Shown: one piece after another, positions 36,754 to 46,794 of the stretch
Layout: the number at the start of each line of letters is the position of its first letter
Position numbering within the stretch: the first letter of the stretch is position 1
Notes under the pieces: model-generated
Database searches by the model: none
Told to the model about the DNA's origin: nothing
The model's input: only the letters and a program-made list of their open reading frames with translations
From: Gemmataceae bacterium
GTDB taxonomy: Bacteria; Planctomycetota; Planctomycetia; Gemmatales; Gemmataceae
Direction: 5' to 3'
DNA: 64,000 bases
NCBI GenBank assembly: GCA_022616435.1
Contig: JAKEET010000108.1
Coordinates: 48,430 to 112,429, forward strand
Position numbers and translations under genes: made by a program

Positions 36754-38078
36754 GCGCCTGACCCCTTTTCGACCTCCACTCCGCGCACGTACACCGCGGC
36801 CACGCTGCCCGGGAACGTCATCCCTTCGAACGGGCTCCAGCCGCATTTCGTCCTCAAATCCTCGCGGCGAATCGTCACCGGTTTCAACACGTCGATCACC
36901 GTCAGCGAGCCGACGTAGCCGGGCAACAACCGGCCAAACTTCTCCCGCTGATACGGCGCGACGAACCGGCCCGGATTGGCGCAGCACAGCTCGGCGATGC
37001 GCTCCGGCGTGAAACTCTCCTCGACCAGCAGCCACGCGACGAACGGGCCGTAGGTGTCGAGCTGCGGCATGCCCGAGTGGCCGTGCCCCTCACCCCCAAC
37101 CCCTCTCTCCCCAGGGGCGAGGGAGGGATTCTTTTCTTCGACGGAGTGCGGCGCGTGGTCGGTCGCCAGGTAGTCGGCCGTGCCGTCGCGCAACGCTTCG
37201 AGCATGGCGGCCCGGTCCGCGGGCGAGCGGATCGGCGGGTTCATCTGCAGCCAGGGGCGGTTGTCCGGCGTCATCCGATCGGTGTCGAAGAAGACGTGCT
37301 GCGGCGTGACTTCGATCGTCAACCGTGGGATAGAACTCCGATTCTGTCCGCTCGCCTCGTAACGCTGTTTCGCGGCGCGGATCAGCGGCAAGCCTTCGCC
37401 GACGGAATAGTGGCACAACTTGCCGATGAGCTCATGCTTGTCGATCATGGCGAGGGCGAACCGCGTCGCGCTCAGCTCGCATTCGGGCGGCCGGCGAAGC
37501 TCGTGCAGCGGCGCCGACTTGTGCTGTTCGAGCAGGATCGGATCTTCACAGTGGAAGCTGACGTTGTGGCCGCGGTAATGGGCGAGGGTCTCGTCGAGCT
37601 GCTCCAGGCTGCTGAAGAACAGATCGCCGACGCTCGGCCCCATGTACGCCTTGTAGGGGACCTGCCGGGCCAGCGGGTTCGTGCCGGGACCGATGCCGGC
37701 GTAGAGCGTGAACGTCACCGGCAAGGTGCCGCGCCGCACCAGGGCCTCTTTCGCGGCGTAACTGGCGTCGTCGATGGGCGGCGCCGGGTTATTCGGCATG
37801 TCGGCCACGTGCACCACGCCGCCATGCAGCGCCGCGGCCGCGGCGGTCGCGAACGTCTCCTTGTACGTGTGCTTGCCGGTCACGTCCTCGCGGGCGTGGA
37901 TGTGGATGTCGCCCATGCCGGCGAAGATCAGGCACGAGTCGGCAAACACCCGGTCCGGCTTGCCGAGGTCCGGCCCGACCGCGACGATCACGCCGTTCTC
38001 GATCGCGACCTGCCCCCAGCGGACGCCGTCGATGTCGGCCAGCCGCCCTTCGAGAACCACGGATGCATGTGTTGACAC
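36747..38078 (-). CDS. pyrC: Dihydroorotase (class I type) with two repeat-derived insertions
   Basis: 443 codons from GTG 38078 (STHASVVLEGRL); a longer frame from GTG 38105 would start inside a palindromic repeat. The amidohydrolase metal motif is DIHIHARE; further metal ligands are in VSFHCED, LCHYSVGEG and ATDHAPH, followed by the substrate loop CANPGR. The enzyme closes carbamoyl-aspartate to dihydroorotate in pyrimidine synthesis. Two segments have no family counterpart and match dispersed repeats: YEASGQNRSSIPR (37322-37355) and NPSLAPGERGVGGEG (37085-37135). The stop codon is also repeat-derived. Whether the enzyme is active is uncertain. Confidence 0.88.
   Translation of the reverse strand: MSTHASVVLEGRLADIDGVRWGQVAIENGVIVAVGPDLGKPDRVFADSCLIFAGMGDIHIHAREDVTGKHTYKETFATAAAAALHGGVVHVADMPNNPAPPIDDASYAAKEALVRRGTLPVTFTLYAGIGPGTNPLARQVPYKAYMGPSVGDLFFSSLEQLDETLAHYRGHNVSFHCEDPILLEQHKSAPLHELRRPPECELSATRFALAMIDKHELIGKLCHYSVGEGLPLIRAAKQRYEASGQNRSSIPRLTIEVTPQHVFFDTDRMTPDNRPWLQMNPPIRSPADRAAMLEALRDGTADYLATDHAPHSVEEKNPSLAPGERGVGGEGHGHSGMPQLDTYGPFVAWLLVEESFTPERIAELCCANPGRFVAPYQREKFGRLLPGYVGSLTVIDVLKPVTIRREDLRTKCGWSPFEGMTFPGSVAAVYVRGVEVEKGSGAV
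37085..37135. repeat. CCCCTCACCCCCAACCCCTC repeat inside the dihydroorotase gene
   Basis: In-frame copy of the G/C-tract repeat (CTCTCCCCAGGGGCGAGGGAGGG). It encodes NPSLAPGERGVGGEG between the DHAPHS metal site and the GMPQLDT segment, where the family normally has a short linker. Related to 3378-3423 and 49046-49086. Confidence 0.75.
37322..37355. repeat. Single arm of the TAGAACTCCGATTCTGTCC palindrome inside the dihydroorotase gene
   Basis: GTGGGATAGAACTCCGATTCTGTCC is identical to the arm consensus seen at 4780-4834 and differs at few bases from that at 63281-63353. It is in frame and encodes GQNRSSIP on the minus strand. Confidence 0.85.
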
Positions 38079-38099
38079 AAGGATCACCCAATCGGCGTC

Positions 38100-38185
38100 A
38101 GCCACAGATCAAACACAGATGAAACACAGATGCCAGAGTTGCTTGTGCCTCTCATCTGTGTTCGATCTGTGTTTCATCCGTGGCT
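38100..38185. repeat. Palindromic element GCCACAGATCAAACACAGATGAAACACAGAT
   Basis: Left arm from 38100 to 38131 and right arm 38152-38185 (CATCTGTGTTCGATCTGTGTTTCATCCGTGGCTG). Same family as 24898-24979. It sits between the dihydroorotase start and the HicB-like gene. Confidence 0.8.
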
Positions 38186-38233
38186 GTCTTTTCGTCCCGA
38201 CTCAATGTACCATGTCGGGAATCGGAGGCGGCC

Positions 38234-38440
38234 ATGAAATTCACGTGCACGATTGAGCGGCGCGGCGGCGGCTGGCTGGCCCGGCATTCCGGCTCGACCG
38301 TTGGAACCGTCGAGGTCGCCGCGGCGACGCGGGCCGAGGCGCTGGAGAAAATCCGCAACGAGCTGCAATACCGGATTGAGCTGTGTCCATGCAGCGGCGT
38401 GTCCGGCGACCGGGCGGAAGTCGTGACGGAAGAGAGTTGA
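38234..38440 (+). CDS. Small HicB-like protein
   Basis: 68 residues from ATG 38234 with GGAGG upstream. The pattern MKFTCTIERRGGGWLARHSG..VEVAAATRAEALEKIRNELQYRI fits the partial RNase-H fold of HicB-type antitoxins and related small proteins: an incoming beta hairpin and a helix with A-x-x-R-x-E-A. No HicA toxin or DNA-binding domain is adjacent, so it is probably a stand-alone family member. Confidence 0.7.
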   Translation: MKFTCTIERRGGGWLARHSGSTVGTVEVAAATRAEALEKIRNELQYRIELCPCSGVSGDRAEVVTEES

Positions 38441-38831
38441 CGGGCGATCGGCACCGCCCTGCGATACAAAGGTATACCGCACCACGATTTGACCTTGCCT
38501 GGACCGCAGCGTATAGTTATGAGGCACACATGGTGAGTGCGGTGCGCGCTCGCCAAGAGAAAGCGGCATGCCTCTTCCCCAAAACGAGCGCATGCCTTGA
38601 GTTTGGTTCGGCGGCTCCGCTCCCCCCTGAGACGGATTGTCTCGCGCGGTCAGCGCCGGTGAAACCAGGCCTTCTCTTCATTCCTCGTTGGCAATGCGGC
38701 TTCCTTTGCCGACCCAGCCAGCATGGCGAAGCACATCGCTTTGCCGACCGCAAAGCTTGCTTTGCGACCCCCCAGAACGGCAAGGCAAGTGCTTTGCCTA
38801 CGCTCGATCGCCCGCCTACCGAGGTCATCCC
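38441..38831. other. Intergenic region before the response-regulator gene
   Basis: No credible gene. The right half (38695-38816) is a run of three short palindromes rich in GGCAAAGC/GCTTTGCC. Confidence 0.55.
38695..38816. repeat. Run of GCAAAGC palindromes
   Basis: Consecutive hairpins: GGCGAAGCACATCGCTTTGCC (about 38732-38752), CGCAAAGCTTGCTTTGCG (about 38759-38776) and GGCAAGGCAAGTGCTTTGCC (about 38788-38807), preceded by a related CTTTGCCGACC. They form the leader of the response-regulator gene. Confidence 0.65.
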
Positions 38832-39461
38832 ATGAAAACTCCCCACACCATCCTCGTCGTGGACGACGATTGCGACCTGCGCTCGGGGCTGAAAACCGTG
38901 CTGCAAGCGCGCGGCTTTCGCACCCTCGAGGCCGACGACGGCATGGCGGCCCGGCACTTGATCGACGGCCAGCGGCCGGACCTGGTGATCCTCGACCTGA
39001 TGATGCCGCGCTGGGACGGGTTCATGTTGCTCGAACACTTTCAAGGCAAGACCGACGCGCCGCCGTTCATCATGATCACGGCCAGCGACGGCCACAAGAG
39101 CAAGGCGTACGCCGAGCAGGCCGGCGTCGTCGATTTCATTCGCAAGCCGTTTTCGATGGAGCGGCTGCTGGAAGGAGTGGGCAAGGTGCTGGGCAAACCC
39201 GTGGAAACGAACGAAGACAAACCAACCGAACCGCAGGCGCCGGCGGAACCGCTGTCGCTGATCTGCCGCTGCTCCGGCTGCGGCGCCCGCATCAAGGCGC
39301 CCTTGCGGCTGCGCGGCCAGACGCGCACCTGCCCCGGCTGCCAGCAGCCGTTCGTCGTCCGCGCGCAGCCCCCGGAGGATGAAGGCCCGAAGCTGGTGAG
39401 CGACCAGGTCGGCGACGAGTCGTCGGGACGCCCGCGCAGCGGCCTATTTGACAGCCGTTGA
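38832..39461 (+). CDS. Response regulator receiver fused to a zinc-ribbon-like segment
   Basis: 209 residues. Residues 1-120 form a receiver domain: acidic DDD pocket (LVVDDDCDLR), phospho-acceptor Asp in LVILDLMMPRWDG, Thr/Ser in MITASD and Lys in RKPFS. After a Pro/Glu linker come two Cys pairs, CSGCGARIKAP and CPGCQQPFVV, as in planctomycete zinc-ribbon segments. There is no HTH output domain, so signalling may act through protein contacts or the zinc ribbon. No histidine kinase gene is nearby. Confidence 0.88.
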   Translation: MKTPHTILVVDDDCDLRSGLKTVLQARGFRTLEADDGMAARHLIDGQRPDLVILDLMMPRWDGFMLLEHFQGKTDAPPFIMITASDGHKSKAYAEQAGVVDFIRKPFSMERLLEGVGKVLGKPVETNEDKPTEPQAPAEPLSLICRCSGCGARIKAPLRLRGQTRTCPGCQQPFVVRAQPPEDEGPKLVSDQVGDESSGRPRSGLFDSR

Positions 39462-39470
39462 TTCCGTTGC

Positions 39471-41162
<1,692 letters not shown>

Positions 41163-41633
41163 CGTTTGCCTCCGTTCATCCTGTACTCTTAGCTCCAGGT
41201 CATCGAGCAGCAAGATGGGGATTTCGGTGACTCGCTTCAAGGTGTGATCATTCGTCAGAAAGGCGTCGCAGTTCGATTGCAGCGCGATGGCGATCTGCAA
41301 CGCGTCGGGCAAGAGCAGATTGTATTTGACACGGAATTCGGCAGCTCGGTTCGCGTGATTGTCGTTGACGGCAACGAACTCGATTCCGCTACCCGCGACG
41401 ATCAGCTCATTGAATTGCCGCACAGCTAGCGGAAGGTTGTGGCGCAACGGATGAACGAGGCACTCGGCAAGCGTGATCGGCGAAGTGATGCCCCAGAGCT
41501 CGTTCGCGGCGATCCTTTGAAAAATGGCATTAACTCGATCAACGTAGTCTGGGTTCTTCTCGACGAAGAAAATGACGACAGAGCTGTCTAGAAATAGGCG
41601 CTTGACGCGTTGCATGGCAGCAGTGATTTCCAC
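41163..41633 (-). CDS. PIN-domain (VapC-like) coding region lacking a stop codon, in frame with glnS
   Basis: About 157 codons from GTG 41633 or ATG 41615 ([17 protein letters not shown]). The PIN acidic residues are complete: Asp in FLDSSVV, Glu in [10 protein letters not shown], Asp in [11 protein letters not shown] and Asp in FLTNDHTLK. The domain ends at the usual place ([14 protein letters not shown]), but no stop codon follows; the frame continues through DERRQT into the GlnRS start. An antitoxin-like gene ends two bases before the GTG. Either the stop was lost and translation reinitiates at glnS, or a fusion is made. Confidence 0.8.
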
Positions 41634-41635
41634 GC

Positions 41636-41875
41636 TCAATGCCTCAGTTGCTTTTCGCGTTCGTCCCATTCACCGCGCGTGCGCGTTACCCAGGCTTGGG
41701 CGTCTTCGCCACAGAGAGGATATGGCACGATGCCGCTGAATTCCATGACGTTGCGACGTTGGAGGGGCGGTTCGTGCGCGGACGCCAAGAGTTGTTGGGC
41801 CAGTCGCTTCTGATCTTCCGCGGGAAGCTGCACCGCCAGCGCGACAACCTGCTCATAGGTAATCATTTCAGCCAT
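41636..41875 (-). CDS. Antitoxin partner of the PIN-domain toxin
   Basis: 79 residues from ATG 41875 (GAGGTGG upstream). The first part [27 protein letters not shown] resembles the helical DUF2281/PHD-like N-termini of small antitoxins. The C-terminus ([19 protein letters not shown]) is charged and would contact the toxin. The gene ends just before the PIN start, as expected for an antitoxin-toxin pair. Confidence 0.75.
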   Translation of the reverse strand: MAEMITYEQVVALAVQLPAEDQKRLAQQLLASAHEPPLQRRNVMEFSGIVPYPLCGEDAQAWVTRTRGEWDEREKQLRH

Positions 41876-41941
41876 GCACCACCTCGTCGCTTGATCAAAT
41901 GTGACCGCTTTCGTCATTCTATCATATCCAGTCCGTCACAA

Positions 41942-42928
41942 TCACTTCGCCAACGCCTCCTCCCAGAAATGCTTCGTCCCATGATGCAGCCGGGCGCCGA
42001 CCTGCGTGATCACCTTCATCGCCAGGTAGCACCCCGCTCGGGCCGCTTGCTCCGGCCCAACCCCGTGCGTGACGCCGTACAGGAACGCCCCGGCGAACAT
42101 GTCGCCGGCGCCGGTCAGGTCCTTGGGCTCGCACGGAAAGGCCGGCACGAGGGTCTCGACGTCGTCGTAGCGCACGTGGGCGCCGCGCGGGCCGGCGGTC
42201 ACCACGCACTGCGGCACCAGGCCGGCCAGCTTGGCAAATGCTTCCTCGGCGCTGGCCGCCTTGGTGAGGGCGCACGCTTCGCTTTCGTTGGTGAACAGCA
42301 TGTCGGTGTGCCGCAGGGCTTCGAAGAACGGCTCGTGAAACAGCTCGACGATGAACGCCTCTGAGCAGGTGATCGCGACCTTGACGTCGTTCTTCTTGGC
42401 GATCCGGACCGCCTCGCGGATCGCCGACTGGCCGTTGGGGTTGGCGAACACGTAACCTTCGATGAACAGCCAGTCCGACTTCTTGATGCGGCCTTCGTGG
42501 ACGTGCCGCTCGGCCAGGTGGCTCGACACCGCCAGGCACGTGCGCATGGTCCGCTCTGCGTCCGGCGTGATCAGGGCGACGCAGGTGCCGGTCGATTCGC
42601 CGACGATGACCGGGTTGCCGATGTCGATCTCCAGCTCCTCGAACTCACTGGTGTAGAACAGGCCGTAACGGTCGTCGCCGACGCAGCCGATGAAGGCCGC
42701 GTCGCCGCCCAGTTGCGAGAAGGCGATGATCGAGTTGGCCACCGAGCCGCCGGAAACCAGGCGGGGCTCGCGGCCCTTGAATCGATCGAGAAGCTGGTGC
42801 TGATCGGTCAGCTCGACGAGGCGCATCGAGCCTCGCTCGTAGCCCAGCTCCGCAAACTCCGCGTCGGTGACCTCGATGAAGATATCGACGATCGCGTTGC
42901 CCAGGCCGCAGATCTGGTAGTCTCTCAT
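41942..42928 (-). CDS. PfkB-family adenosine kinase-like sugar kinase
   Basis: 328 residues. Ribokinase-fold features: GNAIVDIFIEV, the substrate glycine pair in RLVSGGSVANSI, and the catalytic DLTGAGDMFAGAFLYG. The pattern, including the Cys-rich middle region, fits the planctomycete/alphaproteobacterial adenosine kinase subgroup that phosphorylates adenosine or a similar nucleoside. It lies downstream of gltX on the same strand, 20 bases apart, and may share its transcript. Confidence 0.88.
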   Translation of the reverse strand: MRDYQICGLGNAIVDIFIEVTDAEFAELGYERGSMRLVELTDQHQLLDRFKGREPRLVSGGSVANSIIAFSQLGGDAAFIGCVGDDRYGLFYTSEFEELEIDIGNPVIVGESTGTCVALITPDAERTMRTCLAVSSHLAERHVHEGRIKKSDWLFIEGYVFANPNGQSAIREAVRIAKKNDVKVAITCSEAFIVELFHEPFFEALRHTDMLFTNESEACALTKAASAEEAFAKLAGLVPQCVVTAGPRGAHVRYDDVETLVPAFPCEPKDLTGAGDMFAGAFLYGVTHGVGPEQAARAGCYLAMKVITQVGARLHHGTKHFWEEALAK

Positions 42929-42947
42929 GGATGGTCTTGTATCGGAA

Positions 42948-44504
42948 TCACATGTTCAAACCCAGCGCCGTTCCGATCCGCCGCAGGGTTTCGTCCCGTC
43001 CCAGGATCGCCAGGCCGTCGAACACGCTCACGCCGACCATGACGCCGGTGGTCGCCACGCGCAGCGCATGATTCAGGTCGCCGAGCTTGAACTGCCTGGC
43101 GTCGCAGTATTCCTTGAGTTTCTCTTCAAGAACCGCCGGCTCGAAGGGTTCGATCGTTTTCAGAACGTCCGCGAACGCCGTCAGATGTTCGCGAATGCCG
43201 TCCTTGTGCAACCGTTGCTTGACCGCCTTGGGATCGTACTCCGGGTCCCGGAACAAGAAGCTGGCGTACAGGTACACGTCCGAGTACACCTTCAGCCGGT
43301 CGCCGCAGGCTTCGATGACCTTGCGAATCTTCCGCCGCAGCGCGTCATCGACCTCGTCGCCGATCAGGTTGGCGCGGCGCAGGAACGGGATCACGCCGGC
43401 CACCTTGTCGTCGATCGGCAACTGCTTCATGTACTCGCCGGCCATCCACAGCAGCTTGTCCGGGTCGAAGCTGGCCGGCGAATCGTTGACGCGCTCCAGG
43501 CTGAAGTTCTCGATCATCGTCGCCAGCGGCATGATCTCGGTCTTGTCGTCGAGCGACCAGCCGAGCCGGCCGAAGTAGTTCACGAGGGCCGCCGGCAAGT
43601 AACCCAGGACGCGGTAGAACGCCACGGTCGCGGGGTTCAGGTCCTCGCTGTTCTTGATCTGCTCGTCGGTCCAGTCGGGCGGCACGGCGTGGGCGGCGCG
43701 CAGCCGCTGTACCACGTCGTCGGTCATGAACTGCTTCATCTTCCGCTTGCTGAGCTTTTCTTTCGATTTCGGCGCGTTGACCACCGGCACGTGCGCGAAC
43801 TGCGGCACGGGATAGTTGAGCGCTTCGTAGGCGAGGACTTGCACCGGCGTGTTCGACAGATGCTCCTTGGCGCGGACGATGTGCGTGATCTTCATCGCCA
43901 CGTCATCGACCACCGTCGCGAAGTTGTAGAGCGCCCGCCCATCGGCCCGCAAGATCACCGAATCGCCGACCAGCTCGGGTTGCACCTCGACCTTGCCGCA
44001 GATCAGATCGTTGATCACGATCGGCTTGCCTTCCGGAACCTTCAGGCGGATGACCGTCCGCTGGGCGTCGTACAAGCGCCGGCACTCGGCCGGCGGCGTG
44101 CTCCGATGCGCGCCGCGGTAGATGTAGTTGCGCTTCGCCTTCTCGGCCTCCTTGCGCTCGGCGCTGATCTCGTCGGCCGATTTGTAATCGGGGTACGCAT
44201 GGCCCGAATCGATGAGCTTGAGCGCCGCTTCGACGTACAAGTGCTGGCGCTGCGACTGAACATACGGCCCGCAGGGACCGCCCACCTCGGGGCCTTCGTC
44301 CCAATCGATGCCGAGCCAGTGGAAGCCGTCGAGGATGGGCTGCAGCGCCTCGGGGCGGTTGCGCTCGGCGTCGGTGTCGTCGATGCGGAGCACGAACGTG
44401 CCGCCGTGCCGGCGCGTGAGCAGCCAGTTGAACAGCGCGGTGCGCACGCCGCCGATGTGCAGGTAGCCGGTCGGGCTGGGGGCGAAGCGGGTGCGGATGG
44501 TCAT
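42948..44504 (-). CDS. gltX: Glutamyl-tRNA synthetase
   Basis: 518 residues. Class I signatures: SPTGYLHIGG near the N-terminus and the KMSKS equivalent in KEKLSKRKMKQF. The LRIDDTDAERN substrate segment is present, and the C-terminal helical anticodon-binding domain is full length. It charges tRNA-Glu. The presence of a true glnS nearby means tRNA-Gln need not be charged through misacylation. Confidence 0.96.
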   Translation of the reverse strand: MTIRTRFAPSPTGYLHIGGVRTALFNWLLTRRHGGTFVLRIDDTDAERNRPEALQPILDGFHWLGIDWDEGPEVGGPCGPYVQSQRQHLYVEAALKLIDSGHAYPDYKSADEISAERKEAEKAKRNYIYRGAHRSTPPAECRRLYDAQRTVIRLKVPEGKPIVINDLICGKVEVQPELVGDSVILRADGRALYNFATVVDDVAMKITHIVRAKEHLSNTPVQVLAYEALNYPVPQFAHVPVVNAPKSKEKLSKRKMKQFMTDDVVQRLRAAHAVPPDWTDEQIKNSEDLNPATVAFYRVLGYLPAALVNYFGRLGWSLDDKTEIMPLATMIENFSLERVNDSPASFDPDKLLWMAGEYMKQLPIDDKVAGVIPFLRRANLIGDEVDDALRRKIRKVIEACGDRLKVYSDVYLYASFLFRDPEYDPKAVKQRLHKDGIREHLTAFADVLKTIEPFEPAVLEEKLKEYCDARQFKLGDLNHALRVATTGVMVGVSVFDGLAILGRDETLRRIGTALGLNM

Positions 44505-44538
44505 ATCGAACAGGATACGAACGAGACTTCGGAAGTCT

Positions 44539-45027
44539 TCAAGAGTTCGGAGGTTTGTCTTTGGCCCTCTTCAGATTCGCCCGGCCCTCGACCAGCGTCT
44601 CGGTGATGCCGTGCTGCACGACTTTGTCTTCTTGATTGATGATCTGCCGCTGCCAGGTGACGACGCCGAAGCGGCCGCGGGCCCGCTCGGTCTTGGCGAG
44701 GACCTTCGTCTTCAAGCGCACCGTGTCGCCGACGAACACCGGCTCGTTGAAGTGCCATTCCTTGAGGCTGAGAAACGCCATGGTCCGCATCGGCGGCGCG
44801 TGCAGCCCGAGGCCGCTGGCGATCGACAACAGCAACAGGCCCTGGGCAACGGGGCGGCGAAAGATCGTGGTCTTGGCGAATTCGTGATCGACGTGGATCG
44901 GATTGAAATCGCCGCTGATCCCCGCGAAATTGGCGATCTCGGTTTCCGTGATCGTGCGGCCCAGCGACAACCATTCCTGGCCCACTTCGATGTCGTCGAA
45001 GAACAGGTGAAACGTCGTGTACGACAT
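44539..45027 (-). CDS. MaoC-like hotdog-fold dehydratase
   Basis: 162 residues from ATG 45027 (MSYTTFHLFFDDIEVG); AGGTG precedes it. The hydratase signature is clear: FAGISGDFNPIHVDHEFAK carries the catalytic Asp and His. VAQGLLLLSIASGL follows. The family hydrates trans-2-enoyl-CoA or similar thioesters. It lies beside a second hotdog enzyme on the same strand. Confidence 0.92.
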   Translation of the reverse strand: MSYTTFHLFFDDIEVGQEWLSLGRTITETEIANFAGISGDFNPIHVDHEFAKTTIFRRPVAQGLLLLSIASGLGLHAPPMRTMAFLSLKEWHFNEPVFVGDTVRLKTKVLAKTERARGRFGVVTWQRQIINQEDKVVQHGITETLVEGRANLKRAKDKPPNS

Positions 45028-45080
45028 GGCGACACCTGAATCCACTGCCGGCGATCGGCGCCTTCGCTCCTTATACCATG

Positions 45081-45470
45081 TCAGGCCCCTCCGGGAAAGA
45101 GCGGCAAGGGGCGGCGCGTCGCCGGATCGATGCCGACGTAGACGACCTCCGCCTCGGTGACGCGATGCACTTCCGTGCCGCGCTCCGCCTCGACGCTGAT
45201 TTGCATGGTGATCGAGGTGCGGCCGACGCGCACCGGCCGGGTCAGGAAACGGACCACGTCGCCGACCAGGACCGGCAGCTTGAACTCGACGCGGTTGACG
45301 GCCACGGTGACCAGGAACGGCACGCCGCCGCCGCGCTGCACCTCGCGCCGCGCCCCGATGGCGCCCGCCTGGTCAATGTAGCTGAGGATGACGCCGCCGA
45401 AGATCGAGCCGAGCGGATTGGTGTCGCGCGGCATCATGACGACCTGGATGGCGAGGTAAGGGTCCGGCAT
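45081..45470 (-). CDS. Acyl-CoA thioesterase, YciA/BACH-type hotdog
   Basis: 129 residues. The active-site helix region [21 protein letters not shown] has the family Asn/Asp pattern, and [14 protein letters not shown] follows. This is the cytosolic acyl-CoA hydrolase class acting on medium or long chains. It ends 35 bases before the MaoC-like start region and begins 9 bases after eno. Confidence 0.92.
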   Translation of the reverse strand: MPDPYLAIQVVMMPRDTNPLGSIFGGVILSYIDQAGAIGARREVQRGGGVPFLVTVAVNRVEFKLPVLVGDVVRFLTRPVRVGRTSITMQISVEAERGTEVHRVTEAEVVYVGIDPATRRPLPLFPGGA

Positions 45471-45479
45471 AGGCGATCC

Positions 45480-46754
45480 TCAATTCTCCATGGGCTCCCA
45501 TTTCGCAAACGGCGCGTTGGCCCCCATCTGCTCTTCGATCCGCAGCAACTGATTGTACTTCGCCAGTCGCTCGCCACGGGCCACCGAGCCGATCTTGATC
45601 TGCCCTGCCCCGGTGGCGACCGCCAGGTCGGCGATGGTCGTGTCCTCCGTTTCGCCGCTGCGGGCCGAGATCACCGGGCGATAGCCGGCCGCGCGAGCCT
45701 GAGCAATGACGTCGAGCGTCTCTGTCAGCGTGCCGATCTGGTTGACCTTGATCAGGACGCTGTTGGCGACGCCTTCCTGGATGCCACGCGCCAGACGCAC
45801 CGGGTTCGTGACGAACAGGTCGTCGCCGATCAGTTGCACGCGGCCGCCGAGGGCCTGGGTCAGTTGCCGCCAGCCGGCCCAGTCGTCCTCGGCCATGCCG
45901 TCCTCGATGCTGACGATTGGGTGCTGCCCGACCCACGCCGCCAGCAGCCTGGTCAAGCCCGCGGCGTCGAGCACGCGATCGCGCAACAGGTATTGGCCGG
46001 CGTCGTGGAAATGTGTGCTGGCAACGTCGAGGGCGATGGCGGCGTCACGACCGGGCGTCAGGCCGGCGCGTTCGATGGCGGCGACGACGATCTTGACCGC
46101 CTCTTCGTTGTTCGCCAGCTTCGGCCCGAAGCCGCCCTCGTCGCCGACCAGCACCCCTTCGAAGCCCCCTTCTTGCAGCAACCCGGCGAGGGCCCGATAG
46201 ACAGCGACGGTTATCTGCAGCGCTTCCGAGTAGCCGCGGGCGCCGATGGGAATGAGTAGAAAGTCTTGAAATTCGAGGTTCCGGCCGGCGTGCAGGCCGC
46301 CGCTGATGAGGTTGACCATCGGCAACGGCATACGGGCAGCGCCCGTGTCGAGGTATTGCCACAAGGCGACGCCGCGGGCCGCGGCGGCGGCGTGGGCGCA
46401 CGCCAGGGAGACGCCGAGGATGGCGTTGGCGCCGAGGCGCGATTTGTCGGCCGTGCCGTCCAGCGCGATCAGTTTGTGATCGATGTCGCGCTGGGCCGAC
46501 GCGGGCATGCCGAGCAGGTGAGGCGCGATGTGCTCGTGGACGTTGGCCACGGCGCGGCGTACGCCCTTGCCGGCGTAGCGGGCCGGGTCGTGATCGCGCA
46601 GCTCCAGCGCCTCGTGGCGGCCCGTGCTGGCGCCCGAGGGGACGATGGCCCGGCCGACGGCCGCGCCGCACCGGACCTCGACCTCCACCGTGGGATTCCC
46701 GCGGCTATCGAGCACTTCACGGGCGTGGATGGTTTCGATGACGCCGCCGGCCAT
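45480..46754 (-). CDS. eno: Enolase
   Basis: 424 residues. Typical motifs: REVLDSRGNPTVEVEV, SGASTGRHEALELRD, GANAILGVSLA, the metal ligands Asp, Glu and Asp in IALDVAST, PIVSIEDGMAEDDW and LIGDDLFVTN, and the catalytic Lys in NSVLIKVNQIGT, with SARSGETEDT near the end. The motif GGLHAGRN has Leu where many enolases have Ser or Ala. It converts 2-phosphoglycerate to phosphoenolpyruvate. Confidence 0.97.
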   Translation of the reverse strand: MAGGVIETIHAREVLDSRGNPTVEVEVRCGAAVGRAIVPSGASTGRHEALELRDHDPARYAGKGVRRAVANVHEHIAPHLLGMPASAQRDIDHKLIALDGTADKSRLGANAILGVSLACAHAAAAARGVALWQYLDTGAARMPLPMVNLISGGLHAGRNLEFQDFLLIPIGARGYSEALQITVAVYRALAGLLQEGGFEGVLVGDEGGFGPKLANNEEAVKIVVAAIERAGLTPGRDAAIALDVASTHFHDAGQYLLRDRVLDAAGLTRLLAAWVGQHPIVSIEDGMAEDDWAGWRQLTQALGGRVQLIGDDLFVTNPVRLARGIQEGVANSVLIKVNQIGTLTETLDVIAQARAAGYRPVISARSGETEDTTIADLAVATGAGQIKIGSVARGERLAKYNQLLRIEEQMGANAPFAKWEPMEN

Positions 46755-46794
46755 GCTGGTCTACCGTGCGTGGTTGAATTCGCGTGCGCTTGTT

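Noticed and set aside
38234..38440. Complete HicAB toxin-antitoxin module
   Set aside because: Only a HicB-like protein is seen; no HicA frame lies on either side.
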